Positions 22,945-33,504 of a stretch of 64,000 nucleotides of DNA are shown in pieces (the first letter of the stretch is position 1; each line of letters opens with the position of its first letter). Below the pieces are notes generated by a model. The model was not told where the DNA came from. It did no database searches and was given only the letters and a program-made list of their open reading frames with translations. This stretch comes from Euwallacea fornicatus (taxonomy: Eukaryota > Arthropoda > Insecta > Coleoptera > Curculionidae), in NCBI RefSeq assembly GCF_040115645.1, contig NC_089560.1, positions 1,302,001 through 1,366,000 on the forward strand, read 5' to 3'. Made by a program: the position numbers and the translations under genes.

Positions 22945-25525
22945 ATACACATTAGTGCTTACCTTCCTTATGTAGCTAACCGTGTAGTAATGGGTTTCCA
23001 TTAAGAAAATTTAGTTCACATGTCAAAATAAAAAAAAATTTGTTCGTTGTTTATATAAAGTTTTAACATCAAATTTGCAAAAAAAATTATTGAAAATTAA
23101 ATGGAAATTTTCGCCCTGGAATCCCAACAGGATTATGAATAATTCATTTAAGTTCTAATAAATATTTAAGTGCTGTTTTCGATATGTGAATAATGTCTTC
23201 ATCACTATTGATGAGGTCACGTGAAAAATAACCTTTTCAACGCTCTTTGAATCTAAAAATTTTGAGCAAATCGTCATTGTGTGTTGACTCAGATAGCCGG
23301 TAAATAATTCTAATTGCAAATATTTCCCTTGCAACGGTACCTTACCTGGATGAGAAAACTTCTGTGTGGCGCTTGTGGAATTTCATGTGGCAAAATCCCA
23401 AGATCTAGTTTATATCCACGATTAATGTCTCCATATATTTTTTTACTAGTTTGTAACGAGACGCCGAAAGACATTAGGACGATTATTGAAACTTCCGCCG
23501 CCCCCAAGGGCGTAATAAAGTAATCAGATGCTCTTCTTTATTGTTCGACTCAAGCCCTAACTACAAAGAATACGCATCTTCTAATGACGTGGCGTTCGGT
23601 TAAACGAGAAGCGGGAGTAATTCGCCCTCTTAATAGCTCCACAGAGTCCCTTTTGAAGTATAGCAAACGGTGTAAACGATCCTATAAAACCTAGTGGGAC
23701 TTGGTTATCATTATCTCAAATGTCTGTTCTATTAATAGGTTTAATAAGTACGCTTTTTGGTGAAGTCGTCTGGCACTTGTATCTTCCGCCAACTAGAGTG
23801 AAGGCGCACGGAGGGTTGACCCTTCATACTTCATCAGGTTTTTCCATTTAATTAGTCCCACAGGAGCATTCTAATATCGCTCAAACCACTACAAGCCCTG
23901 ATTATTAATTAGCCGACACAGATTGCGTAATTGCTCATCCTCCCATCCTCCGGGATATGCGCTCGATCGATGTCTACATCATCTCGTTTAACCCTCTCTC
24001 ATCCCTTAATTAGTGAGCACCTACCTGCCCTCCTTTCGGCCCTTTTACGTACATACGCCCTACAAATGTTGACTTAGGACTTTCGTAGTCATAAAGGTTA
24101 CGTTCTGGAATATGGTCAGCGGACCAGGACGTTTGAGTGATAACATAATTTAATTATTCAACGTTAAGTAAATATTGCTGGATTTCCACGAGCGACTAAA
24201 GGGCGAGTATTTATGTGAACGGTGTTTACTTCACTTCCTGCGGCCATAAAATTTGACTGGCGCCGTAGTAAAATTCAAATAACATAAACTGATTTTATTC
24301 TGTTGAAAAATGGGTCAGAAAATCTCCCCAGGGCCCAAAACGGTACGTGCGGAGAGATCGATGTCTAACATTGATCAATTCAATCAAGTGTGTGTTAAAA
24401 TTTGCATTCGCGTCCCACGGGCCGAATTTAAATTGCATTGGTCAGCGTTCGTTCAATGTCTGTTCTCGATAAATTCCGCCATGTTCCATTTGTAACGCTA
24501 GAAAAGTTTCACTTATTTTGAGTGTAAACTGCGTCATTATTTCAATTACGGCCTTGTGCCGATTGAAGTACAATCTAAACGCACTGGATCAGAATATGGC
24601 GCGAGTATCACTCTCTGAGCTGCAGTGCACTGGACACGGGCGAAATCCACATTTTCAGAAGACTAATATTGTCGAAAAAACATCGGAGGGGCAAAAGTCG
24701 ATCTAAATCTCTGAGCGAAATTCCATCAAGTCAGAACTAAAGAGGATGTCGAGAAACGCGCAGAATTACTATTTTTTCTACAAAACAAAGTGAAATATTC
24801 TTAAGATAATTTTTTAAGTAAATTACGATGACGCACGATGAAATTTGTTCATAATTGAATATGAACTAATAGTGACTGCTTTCCACGATCATTGAGAACC
24901 GAATTTACCCACTCGATATAAGTTTAACAGAGTTTCTAATAGTCCATCTTGGTTTTCTCGCACTAGTACGGAAACGTTGGCGAGGATCCTCGTCCAAGCT
25001 CTTAGTGAAACGCGAAAGTTATTCTCAGTTAACTGAGAGTAGTGTGCAATTCCATCGCTCCATCAGCCCCTGCTTGCATGTGAAGCGTAATTCCGAAACA
25101 AAATAAAATAAAAAATATACCACTGATGTATTTTCGATTTCGGCACACCGTGTCCCTATTAAACTCACACGAAATTCCAGAATCCCATATTAAATTGCAG
25201 GGTCGTATCAAACTAAAGCTAAAAGGGATAAATGCAGGTTAGAATCCGATTTCAATGGTCCAGATCTTGCCGAACGAGAATCCCACATTAATGTGACTTT
25301 TTCGAAAAACTTAAAATTGTTATGAGAATTTGAAAAATATACATTACGTACATTTCTACTCAATCAAAACTTTTTAGTCGTTTCAATTTATTTATCATTT
25401 TCACATATTCTTAACTCTTGTAATAATTTAATAAAACGTAATAAATATCTGTAAGAACAAACGAAAGGAACATCGGAAGTTTAAAAAAGTGAGAAAAAGT
25501 ATGTGTCTTTTCACGTCATGCTCAT
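22945..25525. other. Non-coding stretch
   Basis: No gene or element recognised. Open frames are 60-69 codons, several overlapping on opposite strands (for example 23310-23523), and without domains. Confidence 0.5.
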
Positions 25526-25529
25526 TATA

Positions 25530-26982
25530 CAGGGTGTTTCACAACGCAACCGACAGACAACAGCTGCACGTGGAATATCTTAAAACATATCGATTTTTCA
25601 TGTGAAATTTTTTTCTTACATGTACGATTGCTGAGGCATCGGCTTCAGAAAATTAATTAAAAATTGAAAAATTTTACATTTCTGGAAAGCCTTAGCTTAC
25701 AATAACCAAATTTGGGATATGTTTTCGTTTCATTGACGTTTTTATTTGCTAAAAACTTGATGTAGCTGATGCTCTATAGGGGGTGGTTTAGGAGTGGATC
25801 ACGCTTGGAATTATATGAATTTTTTAACCCTAATCTTCTTAACAAGTAAGATTTATCAGTATAATAGTAAATTTTCTTTTACATCTTTTTGTGCTCTTCT
25901 ACATTTTTCGAGAAATCGCTCGTTACTGAATAAATAAATATTTTGTGATTTGTTTCAAAACTAACCGAATCGAGCCAAAAGAAATTATTTAAAGGCTAAA
26001 ATGCCATGCGTCAACTGCTCTTCAATTGTCCTGCTGCTGGATATACGATTGTTGTCAAATTTGACGTTATTCATGCAGTTGAGAAATTTTTTCCTGTATC
26101 TTATTTTTGTTTGTAGTCATCGTGTAGTCAAAATTGCTGGAAAATTCACATTTCACAAATTGCGCATGAGAAACGTGAAGAATATCAAAAAAGACTCCTT
26201 AATGATATTATCCCCCATCGTCAAATATTTGTTAATGTTGAATGAAGAGCTCTGGAAACGGGTTGTCTTGACATAAATAATGCTGGAAAACTTACTAACA
26301 CAGTTAACCTACGAAATGAAGAGCGCATTTTCGAAAATATTGAAAATAAACCCCAAACCAGCTTCGAGCGAATAAAAATAAACAAGTAATAAATAAAACT
26401 ATTAATAATAAAATTTGGAGTATAAAATTACTACAAACAAAAATAAGCTACAGGAAAAAACATAAATTTCATAAACTTAAATAAGGTCAGATTTAACAAC
26501 AGTCGTACCCTAGCAACAGAATAAATAAAGACCAATTGACGCATGGCGTTTTAGTCTTTAAGGCTCATAATTTATTTTTGCCCGTTTTGGATGCATTTTC
26601 AAAAAATTTCCAAAAGTATAAAAAAAGATAAAAAATCAAATTTACCGCCAAATTGTTAAATCTTGGTTGTTAATTAGATTAAGGTTAAAAAATTCCTATA
26701 ATTTTAAGGGCGAACAACCCCCGAACCATCCCCCTATCAAGCATCAGCCACTTCAAATTTCTAACAAATAAGCGTGTCAATGAAATACTAAAATTTCCCA
26801 AATTTGATTATTCTAGGTTAAAACTTTCCTGAAATACAGAATTTTTTCATTTTTTTATTTGTCTTCTGAAGCCAACAACGCAGCAAAGATACGTATCAGA
26901 AATAAATCATATAAAAAGTCGACATGTTTTGAGACCCGCTGCACGTACCTGTTCTGTGCCGCGTACGTTGTGAATCGCCCTG
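25530..26982 (+). mobile_element. Mariner-like element with roughly 390-bp inverted arms
   Basis: Starts TA-CAGGGTGTTTCACAACG (TA at 25528-25529) and ends CGTTGTGAATCGCCCTG-TA (TA at 26983-26984). The arms run inward about 390 bp: left to about 25935, right from about 26570. They share blocks such as GTCAATGAAA, ATTTTTTAACC.TAATCT and TTAACAA. Arms are diverged by roughly a quarter. The centre keeps a decayed fragment of a transposase N-terminus. Arms this long with only a partial gene suggest a non-autonomous derivative. Confidence 0.7.
26000..26392 (+). pseudogene. Fragment of mariner-like transposase N-terminus
   Basis: The + strand reads QIAHEKREEYQKRLLNDIIP, then RALETGCLDINNAGKLTN, then LRNEERIFENIENKPQTSFE. 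This follows the 'R.P.R..F......ETGS....AGRPR.....EE.IL..VE..P.TSTR' pattern of the DNA-binding region of insect mariner-like transposases. A stop precedes RALETG, and the GRPR core has become GKLT. The catalytic half is absent from the element. Confidence 0.5.
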
Positions 26983-27079
26983 TATTATGTTGTGAAAGGG
27001 GAACGCACGTTCCCATTCAAAGACTGAAAATATGTCGATAATTGTAGCGCGATGTGGTCAGCAAATCCGACACTGTATA

Positions 27080-27782
27080 CAGGGCGTTTCCTAACTACGT
27101 GTAAAAAATTTAAAGGCGTAATCCTCGACTGATTTTGAGTCAAAAATGTCTAATAAACATATGTCCGCAAATGCCTTGTTTCCAAGATACAGGGTGTTAA
27201 AATATGACAAGAAAAAGAGATTTTATTTCCAAAATGACTCAATTTGAGTGTTTGAATTTTAGAAAAGACAAATTTTTGGGGGAATGCTTTAATGATTAAT
27301 TATAAGAATTGTTGAAAATGACCACCATTACTGAAAATGCACGCTTCCATCCTTCTTGTTAATGATTGTCTCACTCTCTCGAAAACTCCTGGTGTGTTGT
27401 GTATCGTTTCACATTTCAAAAACCATATTGGCCATTTCTTGATTAGCGTAATTAGGCATTTGAAAAATTTTCAAAACTGAGGTATAATCTGATTTTTGGG
27501 ACACAGAACTAAATTCTTTCACTTTAAAGAGTAAAACACCAAAATAACACTGACTTTCTTGTTTATAGTAGTGGAAGTAGCGAAAAAAACTAACAATAAA
27601 CAAGTTAGTAAATACCACCAAACCTTTAGAAACTTTTAAAACCTTTTTCAGCGTCTTTCTGTCAACACCCTGTATCTTGGAAACAAGACATTTGCGAACA
27701 TATGTTTATTAGACATTTTTGACTCAAAATCAGTCGAGGATGACACCTTTAAATTTTTTACACGTAGTTAGGAAACACCCTG
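27080..27782 (-). mobile_element. Mariner-derived element, 703 bp
   Basis: Starts TA-CAGGGCGTTTCCTAAC and ends GTTAGGAAACACCCTG-TA, with TA on both sides (27078-27079 and 27783-27784). Arms of about 130 bp (to about 27210 and from about 27655) are more than 90% alike by eye, for example ATTTTGAGTCAAAAATGTCTAATAA near 27135 against its inverse near 27720. The interior retains only the 3' end of a transposase gene on the - strand, so this is an internal-deletion derivative. It lies 97 bp from the preceding element. Confidence 0.8.
27300..27470 (-). pseudogene. 3' end of a mariner-like transposase gene
   Basis: The - strand frame ending at the TAA at 27300-27302 reads CETIHNTPGVFERVRQSLTR, then RMEACIFSNGGHFQQFL. 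This is the typical tail 'NTPGVFERVRQSL.RR.EACI...GGHFEQ.L' of a mariner-like transposase family common in insects. The preceding catalytic domain is missing, so no function is possible. Confidence 0.7.
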
Positions 27783-27784
27783 TA

Positions 27785-29157
27785 TATCTGGTTTTTGGAA
27801 AACGAATGTTCCATACTTTCTTCTGTCAACAGATGCCTTTGCCTGTCGTTTTATGCAAAAAACCAGTGGAGAAATTGTTTCAATTTACTTAATCAATTCT
27901 CGAAAAATCCAACTGAAATGAAAATGCACTAGATGGGTCTGCAATAATCAGCTAATCTTTGCCATCTGATGTGCCGGCTTCCACATACATTTTAGTTTTT
28001 AATCAAGACAAAAGCATTACTTTTGCCCTGAAGCAAAAAAACGAACGGGGCTGTCACGTGTTTGGAGTGCAGAAGCTCTAATACATCAACCGACAATTAA
28101 AGGTTTAATTTATTTTCATTGAAATTGATTGAAACGAAATTGTGAAGATAAAGCAAAAATGGAGAACGTTGTTTATTCCAGGTTTGCGAATGTGGTCCGT
28201 GTTAAGCTCCTCCCTGTCTCTGCTTCGTTCCAAAACGCATAGGCTCATATTTCTTGTAGCGTAGGCATGAAAATGTTATGAATAGGTATGATTTCCCCCT
28301 CATAGGAGCAATAAACAAGATCGTCAACAGAAATCGAATTTCTATATATCCCCCTGGTTGGCAAAGCCAATGGCCATGTGTCTTCTTTAGCAAAACACCG
28401 GAAAATGATAACCTTATTGCTCTTTCCAGCGTGCACTTTTGTTCCGGGCTGCATGCATCGTACGGCTGATTTATTTTAGCGCCTAACGGACATTACATGA
28501 TACCTACCCGCTTATTTATGGGCAAAAACTTTTGCCAAGGTGGATATGGGGCCTTCTGGAACTGTGGTTTCAAATTCGGTTCCATTGCTTTAATAAACTC
28601 ATGCGGGGTTGGAGTTAAACTGAATCAATCCGACTCCTCCAGCTTTCAGTCTACGGAATTCTTGTCAGGCAGAGTGAAAGTGGGCAGTTTAATTTTTAAT
28701 CAAGAAACTGGAGGTATTTAGGAAGTTGCGAAATGGCTTTTGAAGCAGAAAATCGATGCCCCTTCAAACTAGGTGCATTGGAAACTTCCAACAACAGACT
28801 TTCCTGTATCAGACGAGGAACTTTGCGGAGGATTACATGCTGCCTCATAAAGCCGCAAACTTTAATTAAAATAAAACTACTTTCAAGATAGTCTACTTCG
28901 CAATTTAGTTAACAAATTGCTTAAGGTATTGATTTAATCTACATATTCACCTGAGAAACCCTAGAGCTATGGTTAATTGTGTTATTTCGATTTTTCCACG
29001 TACGAGCCCAGACGCTTTCAGGTTGAACCAAGCATGAAACACAAAGTCGCGTATTTTTTAGATTTAAATATCAAACGAATTATAATGAATGGAAAAACAA
29101 AACCGGGGATAATTTCTTTTGTTATTATTCGTTAATATGTTAAGGCCAACGTCGAAA
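27785..29157. other. Non-coding stretch
   Basis: No gene recognised. Short frames around 28202-28721 overlap on opposite strands and have no known domain. Confidence 0.5.
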
Positions 29158-29359
29158 AAATATACGTTTATGATTTTGAAGGATAAAAAATAAAAACTTA
29201 ATTTATTCTGGCGCATTTAACTTTCACCGAAAGTGTCCGGTGAGAGATAGAAATTTTTTTTTGACCCAAGCAATTTTTCACTTCAAAAATTTTTTTATGC
29301 AGAATAAGTTTTTAAACAAACGATAATTGTAAACGTTTCAGCCAAATATAAAATTTATT

Positions 29360-31480
29360 CTACGGCAAAAAAATTCGTGGTCAGTACATTTCACAAGATT
29401 TCCGACAAGCTTGCGCTTCGGCCCATAAAAATGAAATTTTGTGCCGGAAAATTGCTCAAAATTTAAATTTGCCACAAAGTTCAGTGCGAAATATTATTAA
29501 ATTGTACAAACAAGAGGGCGAGACGGAAGAGAAGCTGAGAAAAGGGCGGATTACAAAAATCGCCGAAAGAGATTATCGCACTCTAGGATGTACTAGTAAA
29601 AAAATAAAATAACAGACGTACTTCGTCCAGGGAGTTAGCTTCAATATGGTCCGAAGCTATCAGAAAAATCATATCAAAAGATACTTGTTTGCGCCATGTG
29701 AAAAAATTGAGATACAATTTTTTTAAGGCAAATGCTATTTTAGCACAATGTTACTTGTTGTTTAAGTCAAAGCTTAAGTTTTTAAAGCCTAAAGAAAAAC
29801 CATTATTTACTCAAAAACATTAAAAGAAGGTTGATTTAGGTTAAAAACCGAATAAACTCGGCTGAAGATTGATGAAATTCAATCATATGGAGTGATGAAT
29901 CAAAGTTTGTGTTATACAGGGTCATTCACGGTGAGTGTCGTATTAAAAGTTTACGGGGTTCTACTATAGCTAGAGATCTAAAATTTTGGGTACTGATGTA
30001 ATGGAGTTCAATCTGTTGAATTAAAATATTGGTGTCGTTGCAACGTCGACAGGTCTATGTGTAACTGACAACAACTTTGTTATTTTAAATAGCACACCCT
30101 GTATTTTATTACATTTTCGAATTTCCCGGAAGATTTAAACTCCAGTTTATCTATCATATGCCATAGCTACGATGAACCGTTTTCGAAATAAATATTAGAA
30201 TCTTTGAAAGTAAGAGGCACCACTTATTAGTTGATTCGGTTAGGATGAGGCTATGGGTTAACAACGTAAAATAAACGAAATTGTAACATCTTTTATAATA
30301 AACCAGATCTACGTGATATAAATAAAATTAGAAATTTTGCTGAAAATTTTTATAAAAAATTTATAAGAAAATATTTGCCAATATCTCAAAAACAACTGAA
30401 ATCAATTATATTAATGTACAATACTTTTAGATAGAGAATTTATTGATCTTTCAAATGGCATCCAAAAGAATAGGGTGTTCTATTTAAGATTCTCATTTAA
30501 TGTTCATATTTATATCTTTCTGATATCGCACTAATTTTTCCACGCCTGTATGTAAATCCAAAAAATGTATTATATTAAAAGATACAGATAACTAATAAGA
30601 GTCTGTAGCTCAAATTTCAACTCTCTAACTGTGATAGCTGAAAAGACATGCGCTTTTCAATTTAGAGCTGTTTGTTGCCAAATCAGTAAAAATAATGATT
30701 TATTTCGAAAACGGTTCATCATAGCTATGGCATATGATAGATAAACTGGGGCTGAAATCTTCCGGGAAATTTGAAAACGTAATCAAATACAGGGTGTGCC
30801 ATTTAAAATAACGAAGTTGTTGTCAGTTACACATAGATCTGTCAACGCCGCAACGATACCAATATTTTAATTCAACAGATCAAACTCCATTACATAAGTA
30901 TCCAAAATTTCAGATCTCTAGCTATATTAGAACCCCGTAAATTTTTAATAGGACACTCACCGTGAACGACCCTATATATGGGTGGTCCACGGAGTAGAAC
31001 TATTCAGCAAAAAAAGGTGAATTTGCCGCATCAGTGACGGTCTGGAGCTGTATGTCGTCTCGAGGTGTGAGGCGTCTTCGCTTCATTGATGGCACAGCAA
31101 ATGCTAACAGGCACCAAAGCATTTTGGAGCACGCCATCAATTGACGAGCTACAAACGTCAGAACATTTTATATTTCAACAGGATGGCGATCCGAATCACA
31201 CCTTTGCTGGAATGGCCTTCCGGGAGTCCAGACCTGGCTGCAATTGACACGCTCTGGCACAAAATGAAAAAAGCCTTACAATCTGCTACTCTCCGGTCTC
31301 TGCCAGAATTGAAAACGGAATTAAGGGAAATATCGAGCAGTTTTACTAGGGTATTGCCAAAATAGTGTACAAAATGTGTCACGTCGCATTAATGCAGTTT
31401 CAAAGCAAAAAGGAAGTTACACTCAATGGTGGACAACAATTTCGTTTCAATTAAAATATGGTCCAAGTGTCCCAGAATAA
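29360..31480 (+). pseudogene. Tc1-like transposase pseudogene (split)
   Basis: The N-terminal part reads KKIRGQYISQDFRQACASA, then IAQNLNLPQSSVRNIIKLYK, a helix-turn-helix DNA-binding domain. The first catalytic block WSDESKF is at about 29888-29910, just before the nested insertion. The gene resumes after 30976 with FAASVTVWSCMSSRGVRRL. The second catalytic block FQQDGDPNHT is at about 31172-31202. The third, WPSGSPDLAAIDTLW, is at about 31213-31257 and has D where Tc1 usually has E. The tail includes NVSRRINAV and KGSYTQWW, with a stop at 31478-31480. Several stops and frameshifts are present, so it is dead. All three acidic positions remain legible despite the insertion. Confidence 0.7.
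29917..30974. mobile_element. Nested element with roughly 280-bp inverted arms
   Basis: Starts TA-CAGGGTCATTCACGGTGAG and ends CTCACCGTGAACGACCCT(A)-TA, with TA on both sides. Arms 29917-30197 and 30695-30974 match closely (about 90%). Shared blocks include TAGAGATCT, CAGTTACACATAGA, AAATAGCACACCCTGTA and CCATAGCTA, ending in a block around CGAAAACGGTTCATC. The roughly 500-bp centre is AT-rich and non-coding. A second CACCCTGTA motif lies inside each arm, suggesting composite or nested termini. It is a non-autonomous Tc1/mariner-type MITE inserted at TA within the older Tc1 pseudogene. Confidence 0.8.
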
Positions 31481-31525
31481 ATTTTATGTTTTTATTTTTT
31501 ATCTTTAAAAATAATTGTATATTTT

Positions 31526-32387
31526 GTGAAAATTAACACTAAATTGTTAACAAATAATAACAAAACAAATTGTGCTTGGCTTTGTTTCTCTATTTGTCAC
31601 GGTGTGTTTAATATTTAAATCTAAAAAAACGCAATTTTGATTTTGGTGTCTGGTCCAACCTCAATGGGCCTGGGCTAATATGTATAGATTATTTTACCCT
31701 CATTATTGTTATCTTTTTCTTTTGGCCCGTCTCAACCTATCAGCAGCTAGATAGAGCAAATGTCAGGTATAACTCCAAATCTTGAGTCTATTACAAAACG
31801 TACACATCATTCTCCCGGTATAACTCCCGTCGTTGTAGGCAAATTACACAAGTAGGTTTATATCATTTAGCTCTTATTGGAATTAAGGTGCTTTGTTCGA
31901 CCTACACACTAATGGATTATACATAATTCGTTTGAATGAAAACGATTGAAGATAAGGTCACGAAAGGCCATATTTTGAAATCAGCATGAAGGAGCAGATT
32001 TAATAAGATAATTTATATACTGGATATTTCATTGCAAACATTATATTCCTATACATATGTACATTGTACCTCTTGCGTGTACGAGTACAAATAATGGATG
32101 ATTTAGATTTCTGAAATGAATGCCACCCATTGACTTGAAAATCAAGAATCACTATTACTGGGGCAATATTGTTGGTGTAAGATGTGTTTATAACAAAAGG
32201 GTTTTATACTAAAACTTGGTGGTTTATTACTTACGAGGGAGAATCGAATATGAATCGGAATTTCTCTCGTGCACTTAGTAGAGCGTCGGAAGGGAGCTCG
32301 TGTGCTTAGAGATAATGAATAGGGGTATTACGAGACCACGTGCACTTTGCTTAGTCTTTGAAGGCGGCATTTTTAGTCTACATCACC
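31526..32387. other. Non-coding stretch
   Basis: No gene recognised. The 5' inverted repeat of the following mariner was sought here without success. Confidence 0.45.
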
Positions 32388-33489
32388 ATGAGTGAGCATG
32401 AAGTACACCCTCAAGACGCGCAATGCATTGTTATAAAATTTCTTACGTGTAAAGGTGTAAAATCAGAGGAAATTCTTCAAAGACTTAAAGCACAGTTCGG
32501 AGAGCCTATGTAAACCAAACCCCAGTGTACGAATGACATAAGAAACTCCTGGAAGGACCAGAATCAATTGAGAACTAGTCCTATGCTCGTCGCCCTCGGA
32601 CCAGTATGACTCAGCACATCATCACTGTTCGCCGCCTTGTCGAAGATGATCGCCCATTGACCATTGCTCATGTTACAAGTGAAGTAGGCATAAGCAATGG
32701 GAGTGTCCAGTGGACTAGAAACCAATTGGACTATTGACCTAAAGATTGAAAACATTTTGGTCAGATGAGTGCCTCGTCTTCTCATAGTTTGAACGTTTCC
32801 GAGTTGAAGGAAATTATTTTTTTCGTAGCGTAGTGCCACATGCGACGAAACTTGGGTTCACCCCTACACCTCAGAGTCAAAGCAAGGGAGTGTGCAGTGG
32901 AGGAGGAAAGGTAAAAGTAGACCTGTCAAGGATAAAACACGCCTCTCCGCTGGAAAGGTCCCCTCGACGGTCTTTTGCTGACGTCAAAGGATGTTTGCAT
33001 ATTGACTCTTTCCATGGACGTGGCACAGTTAACGCAGATTACTACAGCCAGCTAATGGTTGATTCCAAGCTAGCATATCGTCAAAAAAAGCGAAAATTTT
33101 CGATCAAAAACGTGATTCTGCTTCACGACAATCTGAGTCTTCCCACAATCAACCTGATTAGGGAAAAGTTGGACGAAATTCACTGTCCAACATTGGAACA
33201 GCCTCTCTGCAGTCCGGACTTATCTCCGTGCGATTATCACATGTTTGGCCCGTTGAAAGAAGCACTGAGAGGAGACAGATTCGACAACGATACAGCTGTT
33301 CAGGGCTTCGTGTGTAATTGGTTACACGCAGGCCTGGCTTTTTCTGACGTTAATGGCATTGAGAAATTTTCAATACGATGGGAGAAATCTCTTTTTAATT
33401 CAGGGGATTATGTAGAAAAATTACCTGTACCTTCCACTTTTGGATCTTGTTGCAATACATTTTTCAAAAATAGTTCCTGTTACGAATAA
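32388..33489 (+). pseudogene. Mariner transposase pseudogene (SETMAR-like family)
   Basis: Starts MSEHEVHPQDAQCIVIKFLT (HTH region). GRPRTS is reduced to RPRTSMTQHIITVRRLVEDD, followed by DRPLTIAHVTSEVGISNGS. A WVPRL motif has its W turned into a stop. The catalytic blocks are CDETWVHPY, LLHDN and SPDLSPCDY. The second and third aspartates are 34 residues apart, the DD34D spacing of mariner proper. The last 218 codons (32833-33489) are open, but the early part of that frame is shifted relative to the catalytic frame, and GDYVEK near the end matches the family tail. Stops and frameshifts make it non-functional. It resembles the mariner group that gave rise to SETMAR's transposase domain. Confidence 0.75.
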
Positions 33490-33504
33490 AGCCGGGACAC
33501 CCTG
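32388..33504 (+). mobile_element. Mariner-family element (DD34D), decayed
   Basis: A transposase pseudogene beginning at the ATG at 32388-32390 is followed, after its stop at 33489, by GCCGGGACACCCTG (ending 33504), the inverted form of the CAGGGTG-type terminus. No TA follows that end and no matching left terminus was found, so the 5' end is lost or diverged. Confidence 0.6.

Larger units (their letters stand above)
29158..31525 (+). mobile_element. Tc1-like element, decayed and interrupted
   Basis: The ends are imperfect inverted repeats of about 53 bp: 29158-29210 against 31471-31525, sharing AAAATATAC, GATAAAAAATAAAAAC and AATTTATTCTGG blocks. Inside, on +, is a broken Tc1-type transposase, split by a nested 1,058-bp element at 29917-30974. 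Without the insertion the element would be about 1.3 kb, a normal Tc1 size. The exact terminal base is uncertain because the outer bases are AT-rich. Confidence 0.65.
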
